Assembly (NCBI RefSeq): GCF_035222275.1 | Contig: NC_085881.1 | Location: 62,001 to 126,000 of the forward strand | Source of the DNA: Podospora bellae-mahoneyi | Lineage: Eukaryota; Ascomycota; Sordariomycetes; Sordariales; Podosporaceae | DNA length: 64,000 nt | Direction of reading: 5' to 3' | Part shown: positions 20,969 through 31,223 of the stretch, piece by piece | Layout of the letters: each line of letters starts with the position of its first letter | How positions within the stretch are numbered: position 1 is the stretch's first letter | Notes under the pieces: model-generated | Told to the model about the DNA's origin: nothing | The model's database searches: none | What the model saw: the letters and a program-made list of their open reading frames with translations, nothing else | Program-made: the position numbers and the translations under genes

Positions 20969-22527
20969 ATGCTTCAATTCAGATTCCAACTCGCCCTTTG
21001 CTGGTTTCTAGGCGCTGTTTCTCTCTCAACTACTCGCGCGTTATCCACCCCTTCCAGCCGAACAGTGTCACCAGGAAATTCGATTATTCCCGGATCGTCG
21101 ATTGCCGTCAAGATTGATAGAGCAGCTGCGGTCTCCTCGCGCTCTCTGGGCGGCATCAAGTCCGTCGAACAATTGATTCGAAACGCTCAAAGAGACTCTC
21201 GGCTGAGCAAAAGAGAGGTAGAATTCACCGTTCATCCTCTTATCACCACCGTGTCACCAAAGAGAATTACTCAGTTGGTCGAGAGAGCGACTGTCCTTAA
21301 CCCAGACTACGTCCCAACAGATTTCAGCACTTGGTATCAAGTTCTTTTTCCGAAACCCGAGAGCGAGGACAACCAAACTCTCCATGACCTTCTGGCTACG
21401 CTCTCTGGCTACCAAGAGATAGCAAGCTGCCATCCACTCGGTGGCGGCATCCTTCCCGCCGTGGACCCCAGCAATGACCCCCTATTTCCAAGCCAGGGCT
21501 ATATGACGCCAGCAGGGGAGGGTATCAACGCGCCATACGCATGGGGATTCCCCGGTGGCGATGGAGCCAACACTACCATCATCGACATTGAGAGGGGTTG
21601 GAAGCTGGATCATGAGGATTTGGTACGCTACATCTATCCATCTCCCTTGGTAGCTTGTCACGCTCTTACTAACAGACACGATGTTGACAGGTGGATGCTA
21701 ATATCACACTTCTAGCCGGGTTGAATGTCAAAGACAGATATCAATCCAATTACCGGCACGGAACAGCCGTTCTCGGTGAAATGCTCATGGTGGACAACAA
21801 CATTGGCGGCGTGGGCATCATCCCTGGAGCTCAGGGGCATGTTGTCGGGGTGACGCGTGTTGTCGGCGGCGGCCCTTTTGAGAATTATCCCGAGGCCATC
21901 CTGGATGCCGTCGATGCTCTTGGCTTTGGAGATGCGATATTGCTTGAAATCCAGGTTCCCGATGCCAACGGCAACATGTTTCCCGTCGAAATCATCGATG
22001 CCGTGTTCGACGCCATCTCCCTTGCAACTTCCCTGGGAATTACGGTCATTGAGCCAGCTGGCAACGGTCAGCAAGACCTGGATGCTCCAATCCTTCGCAT
22101 TGGCAGCGCAACCCCAGCGTCTATTCTCAACCCGAGTAGTCCCGAGTTCCGCGATTCGGGCGCCATCATGGTTGGCGCAGCGACGTCGACGATACCTCGG
22201 ACCAGAGTACTCGAGTCCAATTACGGGGCACGCATCGATGTGCATGCCTGGGGCGAAAACATTCTCACCGCCTCAGTTGCGGGTTCGGCCGACGATATCG
22301 ACACCTACTTGCCCTTTGACGGCACATCGGGAGCCGCTCCCATCATTGCCGGCGCAGCCCTCAGCGTTCAGGGGATGATCAGTGCCAACCGCGGGACAAA
22401 GTTGGATGCACTTGTACTCCGGGACCTGATCAAGATTGATGGAACACCCACCTCTAATCCATCCGTCGACAAGCTAGGAGTGCAGCCTGACCTTCGTGCG
22501 CTCATTGACGGAGGCCATCTTTTGTAG
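20969..22527 (+). CDS. Subtilisin-like serine protease (S8), secreted
   Basis: Two exons (20969-21622, 21691-22527; 68-base GTACGC...CAG intron) give 496 residues. The signal peptide (FQLALCWFLGAVSLSTTRA) is followed by a prodomain of about 170 residues. The catalytic triad is visible: Asp in TTIIDIERGW (about 206), His in YRHGTAVLG (about 241) and Ser in DGTSGAAPIIAG (about 431). The oxyanion Asn lies in EPAGNGQQ. The peptidase should degrade extracellular protein after removal of the prodomain. The spacing of D, H and S is normal for S8. The C-terminus ends soon after the catalytic core, with no extension or anchor. It appears intact. Confidence 0.92.
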
Positions 22528-22867
22528 TCAGAAATTCTTTCTCTACCTTATTAGTGTATGGAGTAATAGTAGCTACCTACTTTGCTTAGTTTCTCATCGT
22601 GAGAGTCTGTAAAATGCATTTACTCCGTCTGAGTACCTTATGTACAGTTTGAACCTGCCCTGACATCAGCCCAACGCCCCGAATCCTGCACATCGCTGAC
22701 CGAAAACAGTTACACCTAGCCGTATCGTGTGTCAGCACGTAAACCTAGGTAAGACACGTTGGAAGCCAACAGGCTTAAAAGGCGACTTCGCCTGCTCTCC
22801 CAGCCAACTGTCCCTCTTCAAGTTCATCCAATGTAAAGTACCTAGCCCAATCGCTACCTCTTGAAAC
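22528..22867. other. Intergenic, nothing recognised
   Basis: 340 bases between the protease and the lipocalin-like gene. No gene or repeat was recognised. Confidence 0.4.
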
Positions 22868-23383
22868 ATGAAACCCCAAGCTATCCTTTCGGCGCTGGCG
22901 GGAAGTTATGAGCTGCTCAATATCACCAGAAACAGAGCCAACGACAGCGTTGAGATACCAACTGCCCAAAGCCCGTATGCCTTCACTGGTCTGCTCATAT
23001 ACACAAGCAGCGGCTACATGTCCGCGCACATGACATCGTTCAATGTCTCCAACCTTCCCGACGACGGAGCAAACATGGTCTGGTCCCCTCGAAATACCAC
23101 AGATCTTGACGACGCGTGGGCCGTTGTCGCCAAAACTACGCTTGCATATGCTGGCACCTTGTCGATTAATCCAGAGGTTCCGTCCACCAAAGAGTCCGAA
23201 GCTGTCCTGCATGGCCCGCTTCATGTCACAAACATGCCCGCATGGGTAGGTGGGACTCAAAAACGGAATGACAGGGTGGTGAAGCACAATGGCCAAAACG
23301 GGGGCACATTCTTGAGACTCAGCGCACCTGTGAACGCAGACGCTACGGTTGAGGGTACGCTTTGGTGGAGAAAACTGGAGTGA
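22868..23383 (+). CDS. Lipocalin-like domain protein
   Basis: Intronless, 171 residues, fitting the Lipocalin_5 family of fungi and bacteria. The N-terminus LAGSYELLNIT is the typical first strand (G-x-Y/W-L). It is followed by GLLIYTSSGYMSAHM, the conserved signature after strand two, and later by YAGTLSINPE and a C-terminal WWRKLE strand. There is no signal peptide. Members are assumed to bind small hydrophobic ligands, and some sit in secondary-metabolite clusters (family knowledge); no such cluster is obvious here. It lies on the same strand as the protease and converges on the RNA-binding protein gene. Confidence 0.86.
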   Translation: MKPQAILSALAGSYELLNITRNRANDSVEIPTAQSPYAFTGLLIYTSSGYMSAHMTSFNVSNLPDDGANMVWSPRNTTDLDDAWAVVAKTTLAYAGTLSINPEVPSTKESEAVLHGPLHVTNMPAWVGGTQKRNDRVVKHNGQNGGTFLRLSAPVNADATVEGTLWWRKLE

Positions 23384-23521
23384 TGGTGTTGGGGCTTACC
23401 GTGACTGCTTATTCGCCATTGAAGCAGTATTCCAGGACAAGATGTACCTAGCTTCTGATCATTTTTCAAAGGCAATAATTGATGCTGTTGCTTGAGTGGC
23501 AGACAAACTAACGCAAGCATT

Positions 23522-24494
23522 TCAAGCATCTGCCCTCCGCCAGCTGCTTTTCTGCATGTAATCTCTTCCACCGCCGTGTACCTCTCTCGCCTTGTGGCCA
23601 ATCTGGCTAACCCCTCCAGATGACTGGCTTTGGCCGTGCTGGTTAGGGCTTCTGCCATCTCGAGCTATGGAGAGACGAACGACCATTCCATTCATTGCGG
23701 TGCCGCTCAGCTCCTTGACAGCACGGTCAACTTCCTTGCGGGAGCCAAGGTCAACATAACAGTGATGGTGATTCCCAGGCATAGATCGGAGCGAGTATGG
23801 AACCACGCGCTTGCCGATGGCGACGCTAAAACGTGCGGTGTCAATCCATCTGGACATGTTTGAAGATGACATGCTTGGGAGCACGGACTTACACGTCGAA
23901 GCCCGAAAAAAAGCTGCGAATCTCAGCGTCGTTGTGCTCCTGGTCAATCATTTTGTCGAGGCCATCGATGCGGATGCGGGTGCTGTCCTTGTTGGAGTAA
24001 CTTTGCAGACGATTCAGGGCAGCATACGGCCCTTGCTGGTCTTCTGTTTGCTCTCTTGGGGAATTCCAACCCCGAAATCTCACCCCATCCTTCTGTTCTG
24101 AGGCGCCGTCGGCACCTTTCCAATCACCCCATCTCTGGAACACAGGTCGAAATTCAACGGAGCTCTGGTCTCCACGCGATGATCTCCCATGTCCCTTGGG
24201 TACACAGGGGCCCAGCTTGACGACCCTCCCGAGGATTGATTGGCCCGCAAGCGCCTCCAAAGCGTAGGCAGCCTCTTGGTGTGATGGGAAGACGACGAAA
24301 CAGTACCCTCGGTTTCGACCACTGATAGGATCGATCGATATATGGATTTTCTGAAAGCTGTTGAGGTTGGCCCCGACGAGCAATTCCTCCACATCTGCCG
24401 GTTTGGCAAAATAGTCCAAACTACCAACATAAATCCGATTGAAGTCAGTCGGGACGGCAGTGTTCAGCTCTTGATCATCGTGACGCCTCGCCAT
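23522..24494 (-). CDS. RNA-binding protein with two RRM domains
   Basis: Exons 24494-23893 and 23849-23522, joined by a 43-base GTAAGT...CAG intron, give about 309 residues. RRM1 has RNP2 IYVGSLDYF (about residue 21) and RNP1 RGYCFVVF (about 62). RRM2 is less typical: RIRIDGLDK serves as RNP2, and HCYVDL after the splice replaces the aromatic RNP1. The C-terminus is basic and Gly/Ser-rich. The likely role is RNA binding in nucleus or cytosol, with the target unknown. The domain layout resembles fungal proteins annotated as RNP-domain or meiotic/spliceosomal RRM proteins, but I cannot name an orthologue. It appears intact. Confidence 0.85.
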
Positions 24495-24936
24495 CTTTGG
24501 GTTGATGGCTATCGTATAGCTGATAAGAGTATTTATCGAGTACTGTCTATGCGCAAGAGCAAGAAGATTTTACTGCTGGAGGTGGCGCAAAAGCCCTCCC
24601 ACAATTTTAGGCTAAACCGCACGTCAGAGTGGGTCAACAATGCATTGGCGGGCGAGCTTGAATGAGGTACCAACCCTACCTTAGTACCTTAGGGAAGAAC
24701 GTCCAAGAGAGACAGACAGTCAAAGTGAACCGATGCGAGACAAGGCCTTGATGTTTGTTCTGAGTATGAAGTTCAATCACATGTCACAGCAGATCACTGT
24801 CACACTGACGGCGCCGAAGACAGCTTGTCATCAAATGCCAAGCTCTGCGCCTTCTCTGCTGTGTGTCCACGTTGCTGCCAGCTTTTTTTCAAAGTAGAGG
24901 CTGTATTCGAATCATATAGGTACTCAAACTAGATGC
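24495..24936. other. Intergenic, GGTACC-type motifs
   Basis: About 440 bases between the RRM gene start and the monooxygenase 3' end. GGTACC/AGTACC motifs occur around 24664-24692. No gene. Confidence 0.4.
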
Positions 24937-26121
24937 CTAGACCGTCAAACTGGTCTCCTCATCAATAACAATGCCAAACTGTTTCACCGCAGTTGAATAA
25001 CTCTCACGAACCGCTTCGCTGGCATAGATCCTCATCTCCTTTTCGTAACGCTCTGTGACCCCTGCCTTGTATCCGCCAGCTTCACGCAAGAGACGACCAA
25101 TTAGTGCAGAGTCTCTTACAGCAGTGTTGGCGCCGATGCCACCAGCTGGAGTCATGGAATGAACAGAGTCACCAATGACGGTGACGCGTGGTTGGTTTAG
25201 CCAGTCAGGAACACCTGAGGGTGTTGAACAGGTGATCTTCCAAAATGCGGCCTCAGACTCGTTCATGTCTTTGAATAGCGGTCTAAAGCGAGGGTGCCAC
25301 TTCTGTGTCAGAGATTTGGCGATGTCTGCTGCCGTCCTGCCCACGATGGTGTAGTCATCATTTGGAGCCCGAATCACGCCGGGGTGACCACCCATGGTCC
25401 AGCCGAAAGAGACGCTTGGATCATCCATCTCTTCAGGGGCGGACGTTCGTAATGACGAAAACAGACCCTTCTGGGTGTGTATCGTCCAGCAACCGAAAGA
25501 CTCCCTCGCCGAGGCCTTTGAAGGATGCGCTCGGCGCCTGCCCGTGAGTCCCCCTCGCGCCTGTGTCATAGACCTTCAGCTTCCCTTCTGAAAGTTGCTT
25601 GGCAACCTTGGAGTAAATCCCTTCTCCGCCAACCAACAAGGGGCCTTCGACAGACCTAGTCCCATCCGCAAAAATGGCTTGTACCCCGTCTTCAGTGACT
25701 TCATAGCCCGTCATATGCTTGCCCCACTCAATGTTGTCCTCGCAACCTTGGGCAAATATTCTTCGCATGTCCCCCCTGGAAATCCCAATCGTTTTGCCTC
25801 TCCCTGTCACGATACTAGTGTCGGTGGGACCAAGTGATGCTCGATCTGCTCTCCAGTCACGGCGTTAAACGATGCAAATCCGAGTCCGCCCGTCTTGCCA
25901 CAGGTGTCCCAGAATTGTTGCCAAGTCTCGGGATCCAAGACGGCCTGGATGGCATCCAAGCCTTCAGAAGATAAGCGAAGCCGGTAACCCTGAGCACGAA
26001 AATCAAATGAAGCATCTCGTTCAAAGACCCTGTAGGGAATACCGGAGAGTCTCAGCGACTGTGCTAATAAGAGGGAGGCGATGCCCGCACCAGCGATAAG
26101 GATGGGTTTTCTGTCGGTCAT
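24937..26121 (-). pseudogene. FAD-dependent monooxygenase (PHBH-type), frame broken
   Basis: Class A flavin monooxygenase of about 390 residues. It has the N-terminal dinucleotide fold (ILIAGAGIASLLLAQSL, with the third glycine replaced by Ser), the ISRGDMRR segment, a central GPLLVGGEGIYSKVAK motif in place of the usual DG, and the GD motif VIGDSVHSMTPAGGIGAN that binds the ribityl chain. The frame changes at 25436-25439, in a CCCC run on the coding strand, between VFVITNVR and EEMDDPSVSFGW, and no intron can explain it. A second frame change near 25804-25860 can be explained by a 57-base GTGACT...CAG intron. The gene is therefore inactivated by at least one indel or hit by a homopolymer sequencing error. 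It starts divergently from the neighbouring SDR gene. Confidence 0.72.
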
Positions 26122-26832
26122 TGTTGGCGGTGCACCTCTGTTTCAAGGATGCAGGTACCTAAGGAAGAGAGCCGATATTCGAGAGTCTGGGAGCAGGCAT
26201 GCTCTTGTAGATCAAATCACGCCCTGAGCATTTGTTGGAGTCGTCTACATGTCGGTGAGCCCCTCTACTTGCTGCATGCCATTATTAATGTGTCAATAAA
26301 TTCAGATATGGGCTGACAAATTGTGGCAATCGCGTAATGGCCATTGCTGGTACACGATAAGCCTGAGATCGGACGAATGTACCTTCTTGTGGCTTTGCAC
26401 CTGACCTCTTCGACACATTATGAAAATAAAGGAATATAGAATAAGATTGAATAGCAAAAACACCAAAGCATACTTCAATCCTAGACTGGCAGAATGTTCT
26501 TTTCCACCGAATTGTAGTGGCTGGTCCATGTTCATAACCCTCATGGATTTATCTTCCAAGTCAAGGTATCAGATTAAAAGCCACCAAAGAGAAAAGAGAC
26601 TGGACCGGGTATCCACTTACACCCGACGCCCTGGCGCTTTCCCTCTTTCAACCACACGGCAGAACTTTTGACCGACGGCATTTGCAAGGGCCTTGTGGTG
26701 GGATTAGTTTCGGGGCTCACAAGAAGCTTCGTCATCTTGATCAACAGAACTCGCCCAGCCACATTCCTTCGTTTTGTCAATTCGCCCACACCATACTCGC
26801 AACCACCCAACTGCACGCAACGATAACTCATC
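26122..26832. other. Divergent promoter region, monooxygenase / SDR
   Basis: About 710 bases between divergent starts. It contains a GGTACCTA motif at about 26152 and an A/T-rich middle. No gene. Confidence 0.4.
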
Positions 26833-27690
26833 ATGTCTACTAGAGCCCTTGTTGTCGGCGGTACGAACGGTATCGGATATGCCATAGCATGCCGAATCGC
26901 CATCGACAACCCGTCATCCACTGTGATCATCAGCGGTCGCAATAAGCCAGCCATGATTCCTCACCCCAACATCGAGTTCCTTGCTGTTGACGCCTCATCC
27001 ATGCTTCAAATCAAGCAGTACACAGACAAAATCATAACTTCCCACAGGGCCCAGAAGCTCGATTTTCTCATCATGACGCAGGGTATTTTCACCATGGCCG
27101 GCCGTACAGAAACCACCGAGGGCATTGACAACAAGATGGCTCTCCACTACTATGGCAAACAGCTTCTCATCAGAGAACTTCTCCCAGTGCTGAAAGATAA
27201 TGCCAGGGTGATAATTGTCCTGGATGGCAAAAACGGTGCCCCAGCGAAGCTGGACTGGAACGATCTGGATTTGAAAAGGACTTACAGCTTGCCCAGTGCT
27301 GCCTACCACTGCATCTCGATGAATGATTCCATGATCCAGTTCCACGCCGCACAGCAACAGCAGAACGGCAACTCAAAAAGGCACTTTGTTCATGTCTACC
27401 CCGGCGTGGTGGCGTCCAACATCATGGCGGGCCTGCCTTGGTATCTGCGCGGGCCATCTCAGATCCTGATGAAGATGGCAGCGGTGTCAACAGACACATG
27501 TGCTGAGTATTTGTTGCAAGGAGTATCTGAGGTCACCCAGAAGGCCGAGAAGGAGGGAAGGTTTTGGAGCAACATTGATCAGAAAGGGCGAGCGGTACCA
27601 GATAAGGCAATCTGGGCTGAGGAGCAGCTGAAGTCAGTATCTGACCACACCTGGACTTTGATTGACAGTGCACTTAAGTGTACTGCCTGA
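26833..27690 (+). CDS. Short-chain dehydrogenase/reductase, atypical
   Basis: Intronless, 285 residues. The N-terminal cofactor motif GGTNGIG (TGxxxGxG type) and the strand VIISGRNK suggest NADP(H) binding through the Arg. DASS follows, then IMTQGI in place of NNAG. The active-site region reads PSAAYHCISMND: the Tyr is present, but the position four residues later, normally Lys, is Ser. This is common in a branch of fungal SDRs annotated near secondary metabolism and may indicate altered catalysis (inference). No signal peptide. It faces away from the broken FAD monooxygenase and could once have worked with it. It converges on the PAN-like gene with about 100 bases between. Confidence 0.87.
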   Translation: MSTRALVVGGTNGIGYAIACRIAIDNPSSTVIISGRNKPAMIPHPNIEFLAVDASSMLQIKQYTDKIITSHRAQKLDFLIMTQGIFTMAGRTETTEGIDNKMALHYYGKQLLIRELLPVLKDNARVIIVLDGKNGAPAKLDWNDLDLKRTYSLPSAAYHCISMNDSMIQFHAAQQQQNGNSKRHFVHVYPGVVASNIMAGLPWYLRGPSQILMKMAAVSTDTCAEYLLQGVSEVTQKAEKEGRFWSNIDQKGRAVPDKAIWAEEQLKSVSDHTWTLIDSALKCTA

Positions 27691-27788
27691 GCTATTCTCG
27701 CGTGGCAGATTTGGGAAGATTTCATCAGTGCCTATAGACCTTTCCTTGTTATCATTATCTACGTAGTCAAGATTTCTGGAGGTCTGAG

Positions 27789-28720
27789 TCATCGCTGAAT
27801 AAGAATGGCCGCTTCAGTTCCATCGTCCGGCTTCTTTGCTTCCAGTGTATGTTTGAGCCAGCATTGGGGACCATCGTTGAAGACAACACCCACACAGCCT
27901 GTTTTGTCGGCGCAAACCTTGATGCAGTCTGTCAAGCTCGCTACTATCTTGTCTTTTACCAATCCAAACCCGGGATTGGTGTCCCCGAAAGCATAATTGA
28001 CGTCGCAAAGTCGTTGGAACCTGAGCTCGCCACGCGAGGGCGAAGAGACATCAAGGTTGAGCCGGTCCACACCAGGGCACTCCATCGTGACATGACCGCT
28101 CGGGGAGTCCACTGTTCTAGCCGGCACTGAAGGGGTAGGCGTGGTCGTGGTTGGTGCTAATGTCGGTGTTGGTGTTGGTGTGAAGTCCGGCCCAGTTGTA
28201 GTCTCTGGAGCAATAGTTGGTGACGTCGGCGATGATAGTGCCGTGTTGGAACTGCCTGTGACCGCCGCATTTGTACTCACTGCGTCTTTATGCGATACAC
28301 TAAAGAGGGTGGATAGATCAGCGGCTGGAAAAGGACATTGTAGTGTTTCTCATGAGTAAAGCGTCGTCCATTGACTCACCTGGTGTTGCCCGCCGTTTTG
28401 ATGGCTCCGGTTGCCATGGCTCCTAGAAGACCAGCAAGAATGGCGATTATTACGAGGGCTATGAGAGCCACCCATGTAACCGGCTTTTTCCAAAAAGGCC
28501 GACCAGGCTCTTCCGGTATTCCCGATTCATATCCTGCCAGCTCGTGTGGATATGCCGGCGGCATCTGACTCGGTACTACAGACGGCCGGTGATAGAGCGG
28601 CTCATGTTTCGCGAGGACCTCGGGGAATAGTGTATGTGGGTTGTCGTTTGGAATGAGGCCATCGTTGTACGGCATGGTCGGCGGAATCGCTTGACGTGGC
28701 GGTGTGTAGTTGCTGGCCAT
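27789..28720 (-). CDS. Single-pass protein: Pro-rich tail, TM, mucin stalk, PAN/Apple-like domain
   Basis: Exons 28720-28380 and 28299-27789 give 283 residues. The order is a Pro-rich cytosolic N-terminus (about residues 1-75, including PPTMPYNDG), a transmembrane helix WVALIALVIIAILAGLLGAMA (about 82-102), a Thr/Pro/Ser stalk (about 125-175) likely to be O-glycosylated, and a C-terminal cysteine domain with CADKTGCVGVVFN and QCWLK, the pattern of PAN/Apple-type folds. This is a type II-like topology without a cleaved signal peptide. It is probably a plasma-membrane or wall sensor-like protein (inference). The intron (GTGAGT...TTTAG) is the only one that keeps the frame. No close named homologue recalled. 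Confidence 0.8.
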
Positions 28721-29487
28721 CTTCCCCTATGGCTCCGGTCTCAAGCAAACAGCTCTGGAGTTCGCCGCTGGAAACCAGATAGCGGGAGGAGAATGATTTT
28801 AGAGAAAGGTCTCTTTTGATTGCGATTGCTGTGCCTCCTCCTGGCGTTGAGGCGAAGATCATACTAAGGCGACATGGTTACATTTTGTGCGTTGTTGGTT
28901 CTCTTTCAGCGAATGGCGAACCGCACGGCCCCCAACAGGGGCCATGACTGAAGATCGGTTTCGCCGTCACGTTGTCTGAATAAAGCAGGTCAGAACACTG
29001 GACTTGTTGGACATTAGCTGACAATTGGCTGCAACCGTTGGAGAGTCGTGTATCTAGGGTATCTACCTTAGTCAGCAAGGCATAACTAAAGGAAAGTGGT
29101 TGAGAATATACCATGTACAAGTATCATTCTTGGACAAAAATGGGGGACGACATATCTCCCAGCTATCAGAAGCACCTGTTTCATATTATCGCCCAGTTAC
29201 CCACCTATCTTTGCCGCGATGCCGCGTCCAGGACTGTAAGAACGTCCTAGATTAACCGAAGCCGCCAGGAATAAAGCAACGGAACATAGCGGGAACATAA
29301 TCGAGCGTTACAGGGCACTATTGAATTGAATGTCAATACCAGGGTAGCATCTGTTTATTGTAATACAGAGTCTCGACTTCCACCGTTCCTTTATCCGGTC
29401 TGAATCATCCCTTTCCCTTCACAGTCACCCCTTTAGATGTTCAGTGTCGTTAATTCCACCCAAGTTGCCGCCAGTCAACTATCTCAC
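28721..29487. other. Intergenic, nothing recognised
   Basis: About 770 bases upstream of the PAN-like gene and downstream of the 16-cysteine protein gene. No gene or repeat. Confidence 0.4.
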
Positions 29488-29994
29488 TTAGACACAGATA
29501 CCGCCGCAATCGGCACCGCCATTGCGAGGATCGCAGTCATCGCGCGGATCATCGATACAGACTCTGTCACCCTTGCACCGGAAGCCAGCAAAGCCTCCGC
29601 AAAACTCGCCAGGGTCAACGCAGATTCCCGGTTTGTCACAAGCCATACCGCATCCCTCCACGTAAGGATTGTCCACGCAAATCTGACCTTTGGGGCAGGT
29701 GGCAGGGTTCACGCGGAAGCCACCGCAAGACTGAAATGTCGGTGTTGGTTTCGGTGTTGTTGTTGTTGTTGTAGTGCGCGAAGCCCGTGAGGTGACAAGC
29801 GTTGTCCGTATGGGAAGGGGAACATGTAGAGGAAGTCGAACACAGATTCCCTCGCCGGTGGGCGATCGCTCAAGTCTCTGACAGATCCATCCTGTCGGGC
29901 ATCGTTCCAATTCAAGGCCACAGGGGCGGACAAGACTCTCAGAAGAGACGATCAGGCTAAGAGCAAAGGTAATGATGGCAGTAGAGAGATGCAT
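29488..29994 (-). CDS. Cysteine-rich secreted protein, two related modules
   Basis: Intronless, 168 residues, starting at MHLSTAIITFALSLIVSSES, a signal peptide; an upstream in-frame Met would bury it. The mature part has 16 cysteines. A short first module (CGLELERCPTGWICQRL) is followed by a Thr-rich linker encoded by a GTT/GTG run. Two related modules come next, each opening CGGF, passing ICVD or VCIDD, and closing GICV. Such layouts occur among small secreted fungal proteins, including candidate effectors and wall proteins. I do not recognise the exact family. All cysteines are probably paired. The poly-Thr codon run is prone to length change. Confidence 0.78.
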   Translation of the reverse strand: MHLSTAIITFALSLIVSSESLVRPCGLELERCPTGWICQRLERSPTGEGICVRLPLHVPLPIRTTLVTSRASRTTTTTTTPKPTPTFQSCGGFRVNPATCPKGQICVDNPYVEGCGMACDKPGICVDPGEFCGGFAGFRCKGDRVCIDDPRDDCDPRNGGADCGGICV

Positions 29995-31223
29995 TGTGTT
30001 TATCACAGGCCGTTGGCAAAGAGGTCGAGATGACGGAATCAGTGGGCAAGGTGAGGAAATTGGTCTCGAATTAATACTTGGGGACGATAGACACCTATGA
30101 ATCAAGTCTCAGTGACAGCGTAAGCTGAGCACACGTCGCCAGACCCACAGCAGTCGAGAGAAGGTGTGGTACGTTGAACAGAAAGAGGAACCTTCTCGGA
30201 TGCTATTTCCAAACTTGGCTTCATAATCTCGGCTGAAGTCTAAGCCTGCATCCTTGCCTGTAGTGATTTTCATTCCATTTGTGCTACATACAATGGCCAA
30301 GCCGGGGTTGTCTGGCCGTGGGTTAGACAGGCGCTCTTGGTTCCGTGGGCTTGTTCGCTACCATGGTTAACTGGCGATTATCCTATTTTTAGGGACTCGA
30401 GTGACAGTTGACGTTCACATGACAAAGGACACCTAAATATGGCACCACAGTCCTCGAAATCAGGTAACGACTGCGAACACAGATGGTAGTAGTCCAGGTA
30501 CTTGGTTCTCTATGAGACTACCTTACCTGGGACCCAAGATATGTCAGTGCAAGACAAGCTACTGACACACCTGTGGAATGGAATTGCATTCCCTTCTTTC
30601 CCGTGGCCAGGAGACTTATCCTCTTTCCCATGTGTGTTTGGGGCAACTTACATGGTAGTCAGGAGCGGCACATCCTTGGCTCCGCTTACGATCTGTGGAA
30701 CTAGCAACGAATGAATTTATCAATCGTGCATTACAGGAGACAGGTAACTCGAGATAACCGGTGATACAGTGCATAAGGCGCTGTTGGAGCCGTCAGCAGC
30801 CTTTTGTTCTCGACCTCACAAGCGGGCTGAAAAGGGGGCCCCTTTTGGGCACTTGCTGTTTATCGACCCTAGTTCCCGACTTATCAGAACAATTTCTGAT
30901 TCATTCTTGCAAAACTCGCAGTTCCCACACCTGCACACCACTGTGGCTTCCGCAAGTCAACGGCAATGTCCGCCAAAGACATGCCCTCCTTGCCGCAGAT
31001 AGTGGTCGGTAGTGGGGTCGGTTTCGCTTCGTTTGTTCCAGAATCGTTCTGCGCCGCCCCGCATTGCGTCATTTAAACCTCTGGAAGTGAGTGACGCCTT
31101 CATTTTCCCGGTGGGAAAAAAAATAACATTTGTTATGATCATCAGCCATCACTTCAGCAAGACACAACGTTGAACCTTAATACACTGAAAAGGATCAAAC
31201 AACAACCAGCAACCGGCTCAACC
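29995..31223. other. Divergent intergenic, 1.2 kb
   Basis: No supported gene between the cysteine-rich protein (minus) and the binding-protein-like gene (plus). Only short anonymous open frames were seen. Confidence 0.4.

Noticed and set aside
424-27690. Secondary-metabolite gene cluster
   Set aside because: P450, thioesterase, PaxU-like, monooxygenase and SDR genes are spread over 27 kb between housekeeping and secreted-protein genes, with no backbone synthase.
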